Of a stretch of DNA of 64,000 nt, positions 55,523 through 64,000 are shown one piece after another. Each line of letters begins with the position of its first letter. The first letter of the stretch is position 1. Position numbers and translations under genes: made by a program. The notes under the pieces were generated by a model. That model worked only from the letters and a program-made list of their open reading frames with translations. It made no database searches and had not been told where the DNA came from. The DNA is from an uncultured Opitutia bacterium (GTDB taxonomy: Bacteria; Verrucomicrobiota; Verrucomicrobiia; Opitutales; Opitutaceae), in NCBI GenBank assembly GCA_903840415.1, contig CAIMFY010000051.1, forward strand, positions 62,001 to 126,000, read 5' to 3'.

Positions 55523-56944
55523 TCAATACGCTGTCCGAGGTGGCCGCACCACCTGCCACAGCGTCCGCCCGGTGATTTGAAGATCGAGCCACGCGGACCA
55601 GTGCGTGATGTAGTGCACATCCCAGTAAACACGCCGGCGCAGCATTTCCTGTTCAAGAATTTCGCCGCGGTATCCAAGACTCTGCGCCAGACCCGTGATG
55701 CCGGGTTTCACCAAATGTCGTGTCCGGTAGCCACGAGTCTGCTGGCGGAATTCCTCATCGAGCAGCGGCATGTAGGGCCGCGGACCCACGATGCTCATGT
55801 CTCCACACAGCACGTTCCAGAACTGTGGGAACTCATCAAGACTGCGCTGACGCATGAACCGTCCGAACGGAAAAATTCGCTCGTCTTCCGACTTCGCCTG
55901 CCGCGATTCCGCCGCTACATCCGCCGGTCCGGCGAACATCGAGCGAAATTTCAGCATCCGAAAAATCTCCCCGCGCTGCCCGCGCCGTTCGCGCACGTGC
56001 AACAGCGGTCCCGGCGCCTGAGCGCGTTGCCGGAGCCACACCCACACGCAGAGCGGCGGCAACACCAGCACGACCACCGGAAGTGCCAGCGCCACGTCAT
56101 AGATGCGTTTCACCACTCGGTTCAGCGGGTCTTCGAGCGGTTCCTCCTGCAGCGTGTAGAAATGACGCCCTTCCTCCATCGTCGGCACCAGCGGATGCGT
56201 GTAGCGTTCGGCAAGATTGTTGTGAATCAGCAACCGGCAACCGTGGTGCTGGCAGATGTCGATCAGACTGCGCGCTTCTTCGTCGGTCGCCGGCAACTCG
56301 AGCAACAAGACCTGGCCAACCTGTTTCTCCGCCAGAATCCGCGGCAGTTCCTCCACGCGCCCGAGCCACGGTGCCGGCAGCGGCGTGCCGCCCTCAGGCG
56401 GCGGATCGTCGGAGAGAAGTGCGACCGGATGAATCCCGAGCGCTTCCTTGTGCGCAATCCATTCGTTGAGCCGCGCGAACGACGCGCGCCGCCCGATAAA
56501 CACTGTCGGCAGTTGATGCCCACGCTGAAATACTATCCGAGCCAGCGTGCGGGGCAGTTTCGCGTTGAGCACGGCGAGACCGAGCCAAGCCCACACCAAA
56601 AATGTGCCGAGAAAAAGCCGGCTGATACTATGGTCCTGCGTCGCGAACATCATCGTGAACGTCAGCAATGCCATCAGCCCGACCTGTCGCGCCGCCAGTT
56701 GCGCGGCTCCGCCGAGATCGAGCACATGGAACCGCGCCGCCAGCCGCGACAAATCTCGCGCCGAGAGGATCATCCCTCCGACGACGCAGAGAAAGTACGG
56801 CAGCAAGTTCACCGTCGGGCTCAGCCGCACGATCGGCACATAGGCCATGATGAACTCCGCATAGACCCAGAAAAAAATCCCGACCAACAGCGTGCTCGCT
56901 CCAACGTGGAGATTCGCCAGTCCGCGCGCCCGGGTCGTAATCAT
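55523..56944 (-). CDS. Undecaprenyl-phosphate sugar phosphotransferase (WbaP/WcaJ type)
   Basis: A 473-residue polyisoprenyl-phosphate hexose-1-phosphate transferase that starts exopolysaccharide or O-antigen repeat assembly. Four N-terminal membrane helices (residues ~10-130) precede a Rossmann-like cytoplasmic region. The catalytic domain follows (from NRVVKRIYDVALALPVVVLV): RMLKFRSMFAGPADV, RQRSLDEFPQFWNVLCGDMS and IVGPRPYMP, with the conserved Lys/Asp-Glu motifs. The C-terminal GITGLAQSLGYRG fits the family. It is convergent with the GspB-like gene (11 bases apart) and lies downstream of polX. The downstream glycosyltransferases are not adjacent. Confidence 0.9.
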   Translation of the reverse strand: MITTRARGLANLHVGASTLLVGIFFWVYAEFIMAYVPIVRLSPTVNLLPYFLCVVGGMILSARDLSRLAARFHVLDLGGAAQLAARQVGLMALLTFTMMFATQDHSISRLFLGTFLVWAWLGLAVLNAKLPRTLARIVFQRGHQLPTVFIGRRASFARLNEWIAHKEALGIHPVALLSDDPPPEGGTPLPAPWLGRVEELPRILAEKQVGQVLLLELPATDEEARSLIDICQHHGCRLLIHNNLAERYTHPLVPTMEEGRHFYTLQEEPLEDPLNRVVKRIYDVALALPVVVLVLPPLCVWVWLRQRAQAPGPLLHVRERRGQRGEIFRMLKFRSMFAGPADVAAESRQAKSEDERIFPFGRFMRQRSLDEFPQFWNVLCGDMSIVGPRPYMPLLDEEFRQQTRGYRTRHLVKPGITGLAQSLGYRGEILEQEMLRRRVYWDVHYITHWSAWLDLQITGRTLWQVVRPPRTAY

Positions 56945-56977
56945 TGGCCCTGTATATGCTCAGTCGGACGAAAATCG

Positions 56978-58735
56978 TCAACGGCGCGACGCAAAAAATC
57001 GCTCAACCTCTTTTCGCGTCCGTGTGTTCAACACGTGTTCTTTCGTGAGCCAGCCCTTGCGCGCCGAATTCACGCCGGCACGCACGTGTGCGAGCCCCGC
57101 CGTCTCATGCGCATCCGGATTGATCGCGCAAAGCAGGCCGCGTTCGGCGGCCTTACGCCAGTGCCGCCAGTCCATGTCGAGCCGCCACGGACTCGCGTTC
57201 AATTCAATGACAACCTTGTTCGCGATCGCTGCGTCGATCACTTTCGCCGCATCGACCCGGTAGCCTTCGCGTCGCAGCAGCAGCCGACCGGTCAAGTGCC
57301 CCAGCATCGTGGTGCGCGGATGCTCAATCGCCCGGATGATGCGCGCCGTCATCGTCACCTCATCCTGCGCGAAAGCGTTATGCACCGAAACCACCACGTA
57401 ATCGAGTTGAGCCAGCAACGCGTCGTCGAAATCGAGCCGACCATCCGCGAGAATGTCGCACTCGGTGCCCGCGAAAATGTGAGTCTTGAATTTCTCCGAC
57501 ACATTCAGCGCCCGAATCGCCGCCAACTGCTGCAGCAAGCGCTCCTCGCTCAGTCCGTTGGCCTGAAAACTCGACTTCGAGTGATCGGCCACGCCGAAAT
57601 ATTCCCAGCCCAGCGCTGCGGCCGCCCCGACCATTTCGACAAGCGTATTGCGCCCGTCCGACGCCGTCGTGTGGTTGTGCCAAGCGCCCCGCAGATCGGT
57701 CAACTCGACGAGTCGCGGCAGTTCGCGCTTCTCCGCCACCTCGATTTCCCCCAAGCCCTCGCGCAACTCCGGTGGGATGAACTGCAGTCCGAGCTTCTCG
57801 AACAGATCGCTTTCCGATTGCACCATCACGCTTTTTCGATGCTCCGCTTTTTCTTTGGCCGTCCCCTCGCCCGCCGCGGGCACCAGTCCCCATTCGCTCA
57901 TGCTCAGTCCACGAGCCAGCGCCCGCTGGCGCATCTGGACGTTGTGATCTTTCGAGCCCGTGAAGTGGTGCAGCGCAAACACGAACTGCTCGTCCGGCAC
58001 GATGCGCAGATCCGCCTGCAACCCGCTTTCAAACCGCACGCTCGCTTTCGTCTCACCCTGCGCCGTCACCTCCTTGACGCCGGGCAGCGCGATAAACCAC
58101 GCCACGACTGGCGCGACTTCCGTCGCCGCCACCAGAAAATCCAAATCGCCGATCGTCTCCATCCTGCGCCGCAAACTGCCGGCCGCCTCGGCCCGTTTCA
58201 CCTGCGGCAGCACCCGTAGTCCAGCGACGATCGGCCCGCCGATTTCCCACGCTTCCCACCAGAGATGACGCCGGCCATAAGCCTCGCGATTTTTAATACC
58301 CGCGAGAATTTTCTCCTGCGTCTTCTCGCCGAATCCATCGAGCGCCGCGACGCGACCGTCGTCGCACGCCTCCGTCAAAGCCGCAATGGTTGCGATGCTA
58401 AGTTTTTCGTGGAGCGCGCGAATCTTTTTTGGTCCCAGCCCTGGAATTTGCAGCATCTCCGCCAGACCCGGCTCAATCGAAGCCTTTAGTTTTTCAAAAA
58501 ACTCCAACTTTCCTTTCGCGTGCAACTCGGAAATTTTCTGCACGAGCGCCTCGCCCAATCCCTTAATCGTGCCGAGTTCTCCGGCCCCGATTAACCGCGC
58601 GAGCTCCGCCTCTTCGATCGCTTCCAATGCCCGCGCACCGGTCTGGTAGGCGCGCACCTTAAACGGATTTTCGCCCTTCAATTCGAGCAGCGTGCCGATT
58701 TCCGCCAGCACATCAGCGATCTCGTTTTTGGTCAC
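56978..58735 (-). CDS. polX: DNA polymerase/3'-5' exonuclease PolX
   Basis: 585 residues from the GTG at 58735 ([20 protein letters not shown]); codons upstream of this run through a hairpin-forming region. The N-terminal PolX half has helix-hairpin-helix segments ([31 protein letters not shown]) and the nucleotidyltransferase motif [20 protein letters not shown]. The C-terminal PHP domain carries the metal motif [36 protein letters not shown] and the final [18 protein letters not shown]. It is a base-excision-repair type gap-filling polymerase with a nuclease PHP domain. Both catalytic sites appear intact. Confidence 0.9.
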   Translation of the reverse strand: MTKNEIADVLAEIGTLLELKGENPFKVRAYQTGARALEAIEEAELARLIGAGELGTIKGLGEALVQKISELHAKGKLEFFEKLKASIEPGLAEMLQIPGLGPKKIRALHEKLSIATIAALTEACDDGRVAALDGFGEKTQEKILAGIKNREAYGRRHLWWEAWEIGGPIVAGLRVLPQVKRAEAAGSLRRRMETIGDLDFLVAATEVAPVVAWFIALPGVKEVTAQGETKASVRFESGLQADLRIVPDEQFVFALHHFTGSKDHNVQMRQRALARGLSMSEWGLVPAAGEGTAKEKAEHRKSVMVQSESDLFEKLGLQFIPPELREGLGEIEVAEKRELPRLVELTDLRGAWHNHTTASDGRNTLVEMVGAAAALGWEYFGVADHSKSSFQANGLSEERLLQQLAAIRALNVSEKFKTHIFAGTECDILADGRLDFDDALLAQLDYVVVSVHNAFAQDEVTMTARIIRAIEHPRTTMLGHLTGRLLLRREGYRVDAAKVIDAAIANKVVIELNASPWRLDMDWRHWRKAAERGLLCAINPDAHETAGLAHVRAGVNSARKGWLTKEHVLNTRTRKEVERFFASRR

Positions 58736-58752
58736 GGCGGGAATTTGCCTAT

Positions 58753-58809
58753 GGAACACACGGAAGACACGGAAATTTTTTCTCCACTTCCGAGTCTTCG
58801 ATGTGTTCC
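58753..58809. repeat. Long imperfect inverted repeat between polX and the thioesterase gene
   Basis: Two 22-base arms, GGAACACACGGAAGACACGG... (58753-58774) and its near-complement (58788-58809), match at 19 of 22 positions around a 13-base T-rich loop. It lies in the divergent intergenic region, with the right arm ending only seven bases before the thioesterase ATG, so it is not a terminator for either gene. The ACACGGAAGACACGGAA motif resembles short dispersed intergenic repeats; that is a recollection, not a search. Confidence 0.6.
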
Positions 58810-58816
58810 GTGACGC

Positions 58817-59224
58817 ATGCCTTTCTTCTACGATCGCACCGTTCGACTCGCCGACACCGATGCCGCTGGCGTCGTCTTTTTTGCCCGCACGCTCGCCATT
58901 TGCCACGAAGCCTACGAAGCGTCACTCGCGGCAGCCGGGTTGCAACTGACCGATTTCCTCGGCGCTACCGGCATTGTTGTCCCAATTTCTCGGAGCGAGG
59001 CCGACTACAAGCGTCCGCTCCGGCCCGGTGACAGAATCCGCGTGTCCGTTGCTCCGGTGTTGCTATCGGTCAACTCCTTCGCCCTGCGTTTCGAAATCAC
59101 CAAACTCGGCCCACCCACAAAACTTGCGGCGAGCGTGCGAACCGAACACGTCTGCACCGCGCCGGCGAAGCGCGAGCGCATTCCGCTGCCACCCGCGCTC
59201 CTCGCGTGGGTGCAGGCCGGATAA
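58817..59224 (+). CDS. Hotdog-fold acyl-CoA thioesterase, probable DHNA-CoA thioesterase
   Basis: A 135-residue 4-hydroxybenzoyl-CoA-thioesterase-type hotdog protein. The motif [20 protein letters not shown] includes the catalytic Asp of the 4HBT family, followed by [14 protein letters not shown] and [20 protein letters not shown]. In organisms with the classical menaquinone pathway such a protein hydrolyses 1,4-dihydroxy-2-naphthoyl-CoA (MenI). menE and menC lie 540 bases further on, which supports this role. The start codon sits just behind a large hairpin. The precise substrate remains an inference from neighbours. Confidence 0.8.
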   Translation: MPFFYDRTVRLADTDAAGVVFFARTLAICHEAYEASLAAAGLQLTDFLGATGIVVPISRSEADYKRPLRPGDRIRVSVAPVLLSVNSFALRFEITKLGPPTKLAASVRTEHVCTAPAKRERIPLPPALLAWVQAG

Positions 59225-59246
59225 ATCATCCGCGCGCCGCGCTGGC

Positions 59247-59708
59247 TTACTTGCTGGCCGTCGGGGCCGCTTGCACCGCGAGCACAAAATAGACCGCCGG
59301 CGCTTTGCCGACATTGCGCAGAGCGGTGCGATCCTTCGGAGCGAAATAGATCACCGAGCCAGAGCCGGCGATCTGCTTGGCGCCGTTAATCTCGACCTCG
59401 ACGGTGCCATCCTTGATCAGAATTGTCTCCTCGACCAAACTCGGAGTGTCATGCGCGTGCGCGACGCCGGACATCTCGCCAACCTTAAGCGTCGTCACGT
59501 GGCACTCGAAATTCCCCAGCGTGACCGTCGGATTGTCGAACGCCGCGCGCCGCTCGCCGGTTGGACGCGCCTCTACCTTCATATCCTTAAAATCGTAGAC
59601 CACCGAATTCACGAGCTTGGGCGCCGGGCTCTTGGCGGGAGCTGCCGGCTGAGCGACAACGATTGAACTGAACAACAGCGATACGATCAGCTGAGCGAGC
59701 AGTTTCAT
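59247..59708 (-). CDS. Exported cupin-domain protein
   Basis: A 153-residue protein with a signal peptide (MKLLAQLIVSLLFSSIVVAQ) and a single cupin barrel. The metal-type motif SGVAHAHDTPSLVEETILIKDG contains the HxH...E pattern, and the second motif is weaker (GSVIYFAPKDRTALRNVG). No catalytic assignment is possible; small exported cupins often bind metals or ligands. It is convergent with the thioesterase gene and follows menE on the same strand after 54 bases. Confidence 0.75.
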   Translation of the reverse strand: MKLLAQLIVSLLFSSIVVAQPAAPAKSPAPKLVNSVVYDFKDMKVEARPTGERRAAFDNPTVTLGNFECHVTTLKVGEMSGVAHAHDTPSLVEETILIKDGTVEVEINGAKQIAGSGSVIYFAPKDRTALRNVGKAPAVYFVLAVQAAPTASK

Positions 59709-59762
59709 GGGAAGGCCACCATGACTCACCGCGACCGCCAGTTCAATCCCCAAGCACGCGGG

Positions 59763-60896
59763 TTATTTTGTCGCTGCCGCGATTAGCGCCACCCGATTGA
59801 TTTTCCCCTGCGCATTTCGCGGCCATTCCGACACCGCCACGAATCGCTTTGGCCGCACCGGGCCGACGAGCGCGGCGCACGCTTTCACTAAATCCGGCGT
59901 CCGGCCGCCGGCCGGATAGCATGCCACAACTGCCTCGCCCCACTCCGCATCCGGCACACCGACCACCGCCACGTCCGCAAATTCTCCGCTGGCATGCAGC
60001 GCCGCCTCCACCTCTGCCGGTCGCACTTTTTTCCCGCCCGTGATGATCACGGCATCGCGCCGACCCAGCACCGTAAGATGTCCACGCTCGTCGAGCCGGC
60101 CAAAGTCTTCCGTGGTGAAATAGCGCGTCCTACTCGTCGCAGGAAAATATCCATAGAACACCGATTCGCCCGCAATCTGCACCACCCCGCTCCTCGTGAT
60201 CGTCACCCACGCATGGGGCAACGCCGCGCCGCTGCTCCGATCACCGGCGAGAAATTCCTCGGGTCGTAGAGCTGTGATCATCGCCGCCGTCTCAGTCATG
60301 CCATAGCTCAGTGAGACGCGGACCTTCGCCCGTGCGGCAGCATCGGTGAGTTGAGGCCACATCGGCCCGCCGCCGAGGAAAACGATCCGAAATCCGCGCA
60401 GCCACGCGATGGCCGGTTCCGATTTAAGCAGGCGCTGCAATTGCGTCGGCACGAGTGAAATCACCCACGGGCCGCGTCGGCGCGACCGCGCTGGACGCGC
60501 GCCCGCTTCGAGTCGTTTCCAGTCCCAGTCCACGTAAGTTCCACCAGTAGCCATGCAGCGCACGCGTGCCATGAATCCGCTCACATGGTGTGCCGGCAGC
60601 ACGCCAATTGCGTTCACGCGCCGGAGTCCGAAATGCTCGCCGAATCCGCGCACCGCCGCCGTCAATGTGTGTTCATCGTGGCGCGCAAACTTGATCGCTC
60701 CACTCGTGCCGCCAGTAGGCAAACACAGCCAGCCGCGACGATTGCTTGGTTTTCGTTTTTTGATCTTCGAGATCAGCGACTCCACGCACGCGCGCTGCTC
60801 AGCACTCCACTTCGGATCGCGTAGAAATACGAATCCGCCATGCTCCTCTGCACAGCCCGTGGAGAGCGCGAGATTTCTCAACTTAGCGCGTTCCAT
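59763..60896 (-). CDS. menE: o-Succinylbenzoate-CoA ligase MenE
   Basis: Adenylates and thioesterifies o-succinylbenzoate in menaquinone synthesis. 377 residues from [20 protein letters not shown]; the start overlaps the end of menC by 19 bases, showing coupling. The P-loop-like motif LCLPTGGTSGAIKFARHDE, the segment SYGMTETAAMITAL, the hinge LDERGHLTVLGRRDAVIITG and the catalytic Lys in NAQGKINRVAL are present. At 377 residues it is shorter than E. coli MenE (451), with a reduced N-terminal subdomain. Confidence 0.88.
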   Translation of the reverse strand: MERAKLRNLALSTGCAEEHGGFVFLRDPKWSAEQRACVESLISKIKKRKPSNRRGWLCLPTGGTSGAIKFARHDEHTLTAAVRGFGEHFGLRRVNAIGVLPAHHVSGFMARVRCMATGGTYVDWDWKRLEAGARPARSRRRGPWVISLVPTQLQRLLKSEPAIAWLRGFRIVFLGGGPMWPQLTDAAARAKVRVSLSYGMTETAAMITALRPEEFLAGDRSSGAALPHAWVTITRSGVVQIAGESVFYGYFPATSRTRYFTTEDFGRLDERGHLTVLGRRDAVIITGGKKVRPAEVEAALHASGEFADVAVVGVPDAEWGEAVVACYPAGGRTPDLVKACAALVGPVRPKRFVAVSEWPRNAQGKINRVALIAAATK

Positions 60897-61918
60897 ACGG
60901 CCTCCGGATTGAGTCGCTCCACGTCTTTGGCCCGCAGAAAAGCCGCCGCAGCTGGCCCGTTGAACAGCGCCTCGGCAAACAACGGCCATACGCCGAAGCC
61001 GAGCGCCCGCGGCGTGCCCTTCGGGGTCACCCAGGAAAACGCCAGCCGCAATGCCATGCGCGCACCGACCGCCGTCTCTAGAGCCGACGAGAAAACGACG
61101 TCCGCCTTCGCCCGCGCCAGTTTTTTCAGCCCGCCAGCGGCATCGCCGAGCAACGCCGGCTTCACGACAAAAATCCCGCGCCACTCCGCCGCGATCCAGC
61201 GCTCGATATCGGTGTCACCCGCGATCGATTCGTCGAGCGCGACCGGCGTCGGATAACTTTCCGCCAAACCGCGGAGCAGGTCGTCAGACTTCCCGCGCCG
61301 CGTGGCAGTCTCGCCCGCCGCAGCAAAACATGGCTGCTCCACGAATTCCACCGGGCGCTCGGCACAGCGCTCGAACCAGCGCTCGGCCGTGCGCCGATCC
61401 CACGCGCCGTTCGCATCGAGCCGCAGCTTCCCGCCGCCCGGAAGCGCCGCACACACGTCGTCGAGGAGCGCGAGTTCATCGGCGGCGTCCGCCACGCCCA
61501 CCTTCCATTTGAAAACGCGAAACCCGGCCCCAGCTTTCGGGTCGATTGCCGCAATCGCCGCTCGTCCCGCAGGCAGCAGCGCGGCCACGCCGAGTGTTTT
61601 GTTGCTCGGCAAATCTGATATCGCCGTGCCGTTACACGCCCCCGCGATCGCATTCCTCAGACAAGCCAACCTTTTCGGCAGGGCCGCGAGCCGTTCGTTA
61701 TCCACCTTGTCGCCGAGTTCACGGCAAGCCGCGACAACATCGTCCGCCGATTCCGTCCCGAACCACGGAATCACCGCCGCCTCGCCGTAGCCGGCCGTGC
61801 CGGTCTCGTCCTCAAGTCGCACGATCACACCGTCGCGGTCTACCCACAGTCCGTGCGCTGTTCGAACCGGCGCGCGCAACGACAAGCGATACCTGCGATA
61901 CTGAAACTGATAAAGCAC
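60878..61918 (-). CDS. menC: o-Succinylbenzoate synthase MenC
   Basis: A 346-residue enolase-superfamily enzyme dehydrating SHCHC to o-succinylbenzoate. The KxK motif (FKWKVG) supplies one catalytic Lys. The metal ligands lie in [19 protein letters not shown] and ALDESIAGD, and the second Lys in [11 protein letters not shown]. The N-terminal capping domain starts [20 protein letters not shown]. It is coupled to menE by overlap and is divergent from the IMP dehydrogenase gene with 91 bases between starts. Confident by motifs and by the menE neighbour. Confidence 0.9.
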   Translation of the reverse strand: MLYQFQYRRYRLSLRAPVRTAHGLWVDRDGVIVRLEDETGTAGYGEAAVIPWFGTESADDVVAACRELGDKVDNERLAALPKRLACLRNAIAGACNGTAISDLPSNKTLGVAALLPAGRAAIAAIDPKAGAGFRVFKWKVGVADAADELALLDDVCAALPGGGKLRLDANGAWDRRTAERWFERCAERPVEFVEQPCFAAAGETATRRGKSDDLLRGLAESYPTPVALDESIAGDTDIERWIAAEWRGIFVVKPALLGDAAGGLKKLARAKADVVFSSALETAVGARMALRLAFSWVTPKGTPRALGFGVWPLFAEALFNGPAAAAFLRAKDVERLNPEAVWNALS

Positions 61919-62009
61919 GCTTCCACGTCATACACGCCCGGCCTCGCGCGCAAACCTGACTTTCTGTTTGCGCTCGCCCGCGCCAAGCCTACTCCGTTCA
62001 TGGCAATCC

Positions 62010-63602
62010 ATGACGAAGGTTGCTCCGACTCCCGCCACCAGCCCTGCCGCCGCAGACGCCGATTTCTTTCTACCGGCCGACGCTTTTTTCCGGGCCAACT
62101 TGCCCACGGCGCTCACGTTCGACGACGTTTCGCTTGCGACGCTTTATTCTGAAATTCTTCCTAAGGACGCCGACACCTCGACCTCACTCAGCGACGCCCT
62201 ACGTCTCTCGATTCCGATTATCTCGTCCGACATGGACACCGTCACCGAGTCGCGCATGGCGATCGCGATGGCACTCAATGGCGGCCTCGGCCTCATCCAT
62301 TACAACATGCCGGCGCATGAGCAGGTGAAGGAAGTCGCGCGCGTGAAGCGCCATATCCACGGCCTCATCCAGGATCCCATCACCGTCGCAGCCAATCAGC
62401 ACATCGCGGGCGTCCTCTCGATGATCGAGCAGCACCGCTACGGCTTTCAGACGTTCCCCGTCGTCGACGATCACGGTCACCTCATCGGCCTCCTCCCCGG
62501 CAGTATCGTCAAGGAACGCTACAATTCGAAAAAAGTCACCGAGGCGATGACGCCCCGCGCCAAGCTCATCACCGTTAAGGAACGCGACCTCGGCAAAGAT
62601 CCGATTAAATATGCGGACCGGTTTTTTTCCGATCACATCGGCATCAACAAAATGCTCGTCGTCGATGCGCAGGATCGCCTGCGCGGCCTCGTCACGAGCA
62701 CCGATGTTGAGCGTCTCGTCGGCGAGACCAAGGCCCGACGCAAGGCCGCCCGCGATGCCGAATTCCGCCTCGTGGCCGGTGCCGCCCTTTCCACAATCCG
62801 CCAGCCGAACGGCGAACTTGACCGCGACAAAATCCTCGAACACGTCGGCGCGCTCGTCGCCGAGCACGTTGACTGCGTCGCCGTCTCCACCGCACATGGG
62901 CACACCGCCGGAGTCGGCGAGGTCGTCCGCCTCGTCCGCAGCGAGTTCAAGGATCTCACGATCGTCGCCGGCAACGTCACTAGCGCGTCTGGCGTCGAGT
63001 TTCTCGCCAGCTGCGGCGCCAGCGCGATCAAGATCGGCCAGGGTCCGGGATCGATTTGCACCACACGCATCGTCGCCGGCGTCGGCATCCCGCAGCTCAC
63101 CGCGCTCTATGTCGGGAGCACCGGGGCCAGAAAGAAGAACGTGAAACTGCTCGCCGACGGCGGCATCACCAAGAGCGGCGACATCGTCAAGGCCCTCACG
63201 CTCGCCGACGCCGTCATCTGCGGCGGCCTCCTTGCCGGCTGTCGCGAGGCCCCCGGTGAAATCATGGAAATCAGCGGGAAGATCTATAAACAATATCGCG
63301 GTATGGGTTCGCTCGCCGCGATGAAAGCCGGCAGCGCCACCCGTTACGGTCACGACAAGAACGATCGCACGCGCAAAGTCGCCGCCGAGGGCATCGAGGC
63401 GCTCAAGGAAGTCAGTGGCTCCGTCGATGATGTGCTCGCGACGCTCGTCGGCGGCGTGCAATCCGGCATGGGCTACCTCGGCGCCGCCAATCTCTCGGAG
63501 CTCCGCACGAAGGCCCGCTACGTCCGCGTCTCTCCCGCCGGCCAGAAAGAAGCCGCGCCGCACGATGTCGTGGAAGTCTCGACGCGAACGAGCAGTGCGT
63601 AA
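62010..63602 (+). CDS. guaB: IMP dehydrogenase-family enzyme (GuaB)
   Basis: About 530 residues from [20 protein letters not shown]; an upstream start at 61968 is possible. Family parts: [40 protein letters not shown], tandem CBS domains (about 110-230, for example [20 protein letters not shown]), and the catalytic loop [19 protein letters not shown] with the nucleophilic Cys. The flap includes [20 protein letters not shown]. It makes XMP from IMP for GMP synthesis. Two deviations are visible: the Asp of the NAD-binding D-T-A-H-G-H segment is Ser here ([12 protein letters not shown]), and Gly-Gln replaces the usual Gly-Ile before GPGSICTTR. All other motifs fit. Confidence 0.88.
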   Translation: MTKVAPTPATSPAAADADFFLPADAFFRANLPTALTFDDVSLATLYSEILPKDADTSTSLSDALRLSIPIISSDMDTVTESRMAIAMALNGGLGLIHYNMPAHEQVKEVARVKRHIHGLIQDPITVAANQHIAGVLSMIEQHRYGFQTFPVVDDHGHLIGLLPGSIVKERYNSKKVTEAMTPRAKLITVKERDLGKDPIKYADRFFSDHIGINKMLVVDAQDRLRGLVTSTDVERLVGETKARRKAARDAEFRLVAGAALSTIRQPNGELDRDKILEHVGALVAEHVDCVAVSTAHGHTAGVGEVVRLVRSEFKDLTIVAGNVTSASGVEFLASCGASAIKIGQGPGSICTTRIVAGVGIPQLTALYVGSTGARKKNVKLLADGGITKSGDIVKALTLADAVICGGLLAGCREAPGEIMEISGKIYKQYRGMGSLAAMKAGSATRYGHDKNDRTRKVAAEGIEALKEVSGSVDDVLATLVGGVQSGMGYLGAANLSELRTKARYVRVSPAGQKEAAPHDVVEVSTRTSSA

Positions 63603-63772
63603 GTTGGATTCGTAAGAGCTAACAAAACCCGCGCTGATTTTGCTGACTTACCGTCTGCCGACGCGCACGCAGAATCCCGGAGGTGCCAATTGCATCGATC
63701 GGGTGGCCGACCTGCTCGCGGTGCGAAATGCCCCCGTGTTGCTCGCGTCGCGGTTCTGATCGCATTTGCCAT

Positions 63773-64000
63773 ATGCTTTTCAAGTCTCGCGAAGTTCGTC
63801 CCTGTTCCCGTTCGCGCCACGTGCTCAACGAGTATGGCGTCGTCGAACTCGTCCCGGCCCACTGGGACTTGCTGCCCCCGGGCGACGCCGCACTCAGTCG
63901 CCGCATCAAGTTGGACGGCCCATCGCTCATTGTAATCGAGTTGAAGGGCCGGAAAAGATTTTCGCGCGGCATCTGGGCTCCCGCTGACCGCATCGCCGTG
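63773..64000 (+). CDS. DUF2293-like protein (partial, C-terminus beyond the right edge)
   Basis: Open frame from the ATG at 63773 to the end of the window (76 codons). The sequence VELVPAHWDLLPPGDAALSR followed by RIKLDGPSLIVIELKGRKRF and SRGIWAPADRI is the pattern I associate with DUF2293 proteins, a bacterial family of unknown function. A 170-base gap separates it from guaB. Only the N-terminal part can be judged. Confidence 0.6.
   Translation, partial: MLFKSREVRPCSRSRHVLNEYGVVELVPAHWDLLPPGDAALSRRIKLDGPSLIVIELKGRKRFSRGIWAPADRIAV

Noticed and set aside
55577-58219. An 880-codon plus-strand open frame opposite the sugar transferase and polX genes
   Set aside because: Arg/His/Gln-rich composition with no domain, spanning two well-supported minus-strand genes; a product of codon bias.
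1-64000. tRNA or rRNA genes, CRISPR arrays, IS elements, att sites, phage genes
   Set aside because: No cloverleaf with a T-loop GTTCGA-type motif, no direct-repeat/spacer pattern, no transposase or integrase motif, and no rRNA signature was found by reading.

Overview
The window is GC-rich, densely coded bacterial chromosome. Its mix of genes points to the Verrucomicrobiota, probably an Opitutaceae-like organism, although no rRNA or other phylogenetic marker is present to prove it. The clues are a large TonB-dependent receptor, several Tat-exported oxidoreductases and hydrolases, GH3, GH92, ThuA and heparinase-like polysaccharide enzymes, an ExeA/GspB-type pair, a short family-B DNA polymerase and a clpS-DUF2017-like pair. 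Shine-Dalgarno motifs are mostly weak. I see no tRNA, rRNA, CRISPR array, transposase or prophage gene.

Layout. 1-9.4 kb: glgA (running off the left edge), divergent rnr, a DUF5069 gene, a molybdenum hydroxylase pair (iorA/iorB-like), and a family-B DNA polymerase with a small membrane protein. 9.5-14.5 kb: proS-clpS-DUF2017-like operon, a membrane-anchored hypothetical protein, argA and a tiny lysine-rich exported peptide. 14.5-18.2 kb: a RidA-like protein, an orphan ABC substrate-binding lipoprotein, an amidase and a metal-dependent amidohydrolase. 18.2-35.1 kb: a purine nucleoside/nucleobase locus consisting of a NUP-type nucleoside protein, an AzgA permease, an NCS2 xanthine/uracil-type permease, a TonB-dependent receptor, adenine deaminase and an exported adenosine deaminase. 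It is interrupted by a glycan cassette (GH3, GH92, ThuA). Just beyond the cassette, before the NCS2 gene, lies a truncated, frameshifted second azgA copy.

35.2-44.2 kb: manganese homeostasis (universal stress protein, mntH, divergent mntR), an outer-membrane-like protein with an ECF-S-like membrane protein, nadD, a Tat-exported aldo/keto reductase and amidohydrolase, and an iron-type fused ABC permease. 44.3-58.9 kb: a polysaccharide-lyase-like enzyme, a TPR glycosyltransferase, a GMC dehydrogenase with its small subunit, a phosphoglucomutase/UDP-sugar pyrophosphorylase/FtsB-like operon, ExeA- and GspB-like genes, an undecaprenyl-phosphate sugar transferase and PolX. 58.8-64 kb: menaquinone genes (hotdog thioesterase, menE, menC) with an exported cupin, a GuaB-type IMP dehydrogenase, and the start of a DUF2293-type gene running off the right edge.

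The most interesting candidate system is the purine locus. Its parts could form an envelope-spanning route: TonB-dependent uptake across the outer membrane, periplasmic deamination (exported adenosine deaminase) and nucleoside handling (NUP), inner-membrane nucleobase import (AzgA, NCS2), and cytoplasmic adenine deamination. A terminator lies between the TonB-receptor and NCS2 genes. It overlaps a mutually exclusive hairpin, which suggests control by attenuation.
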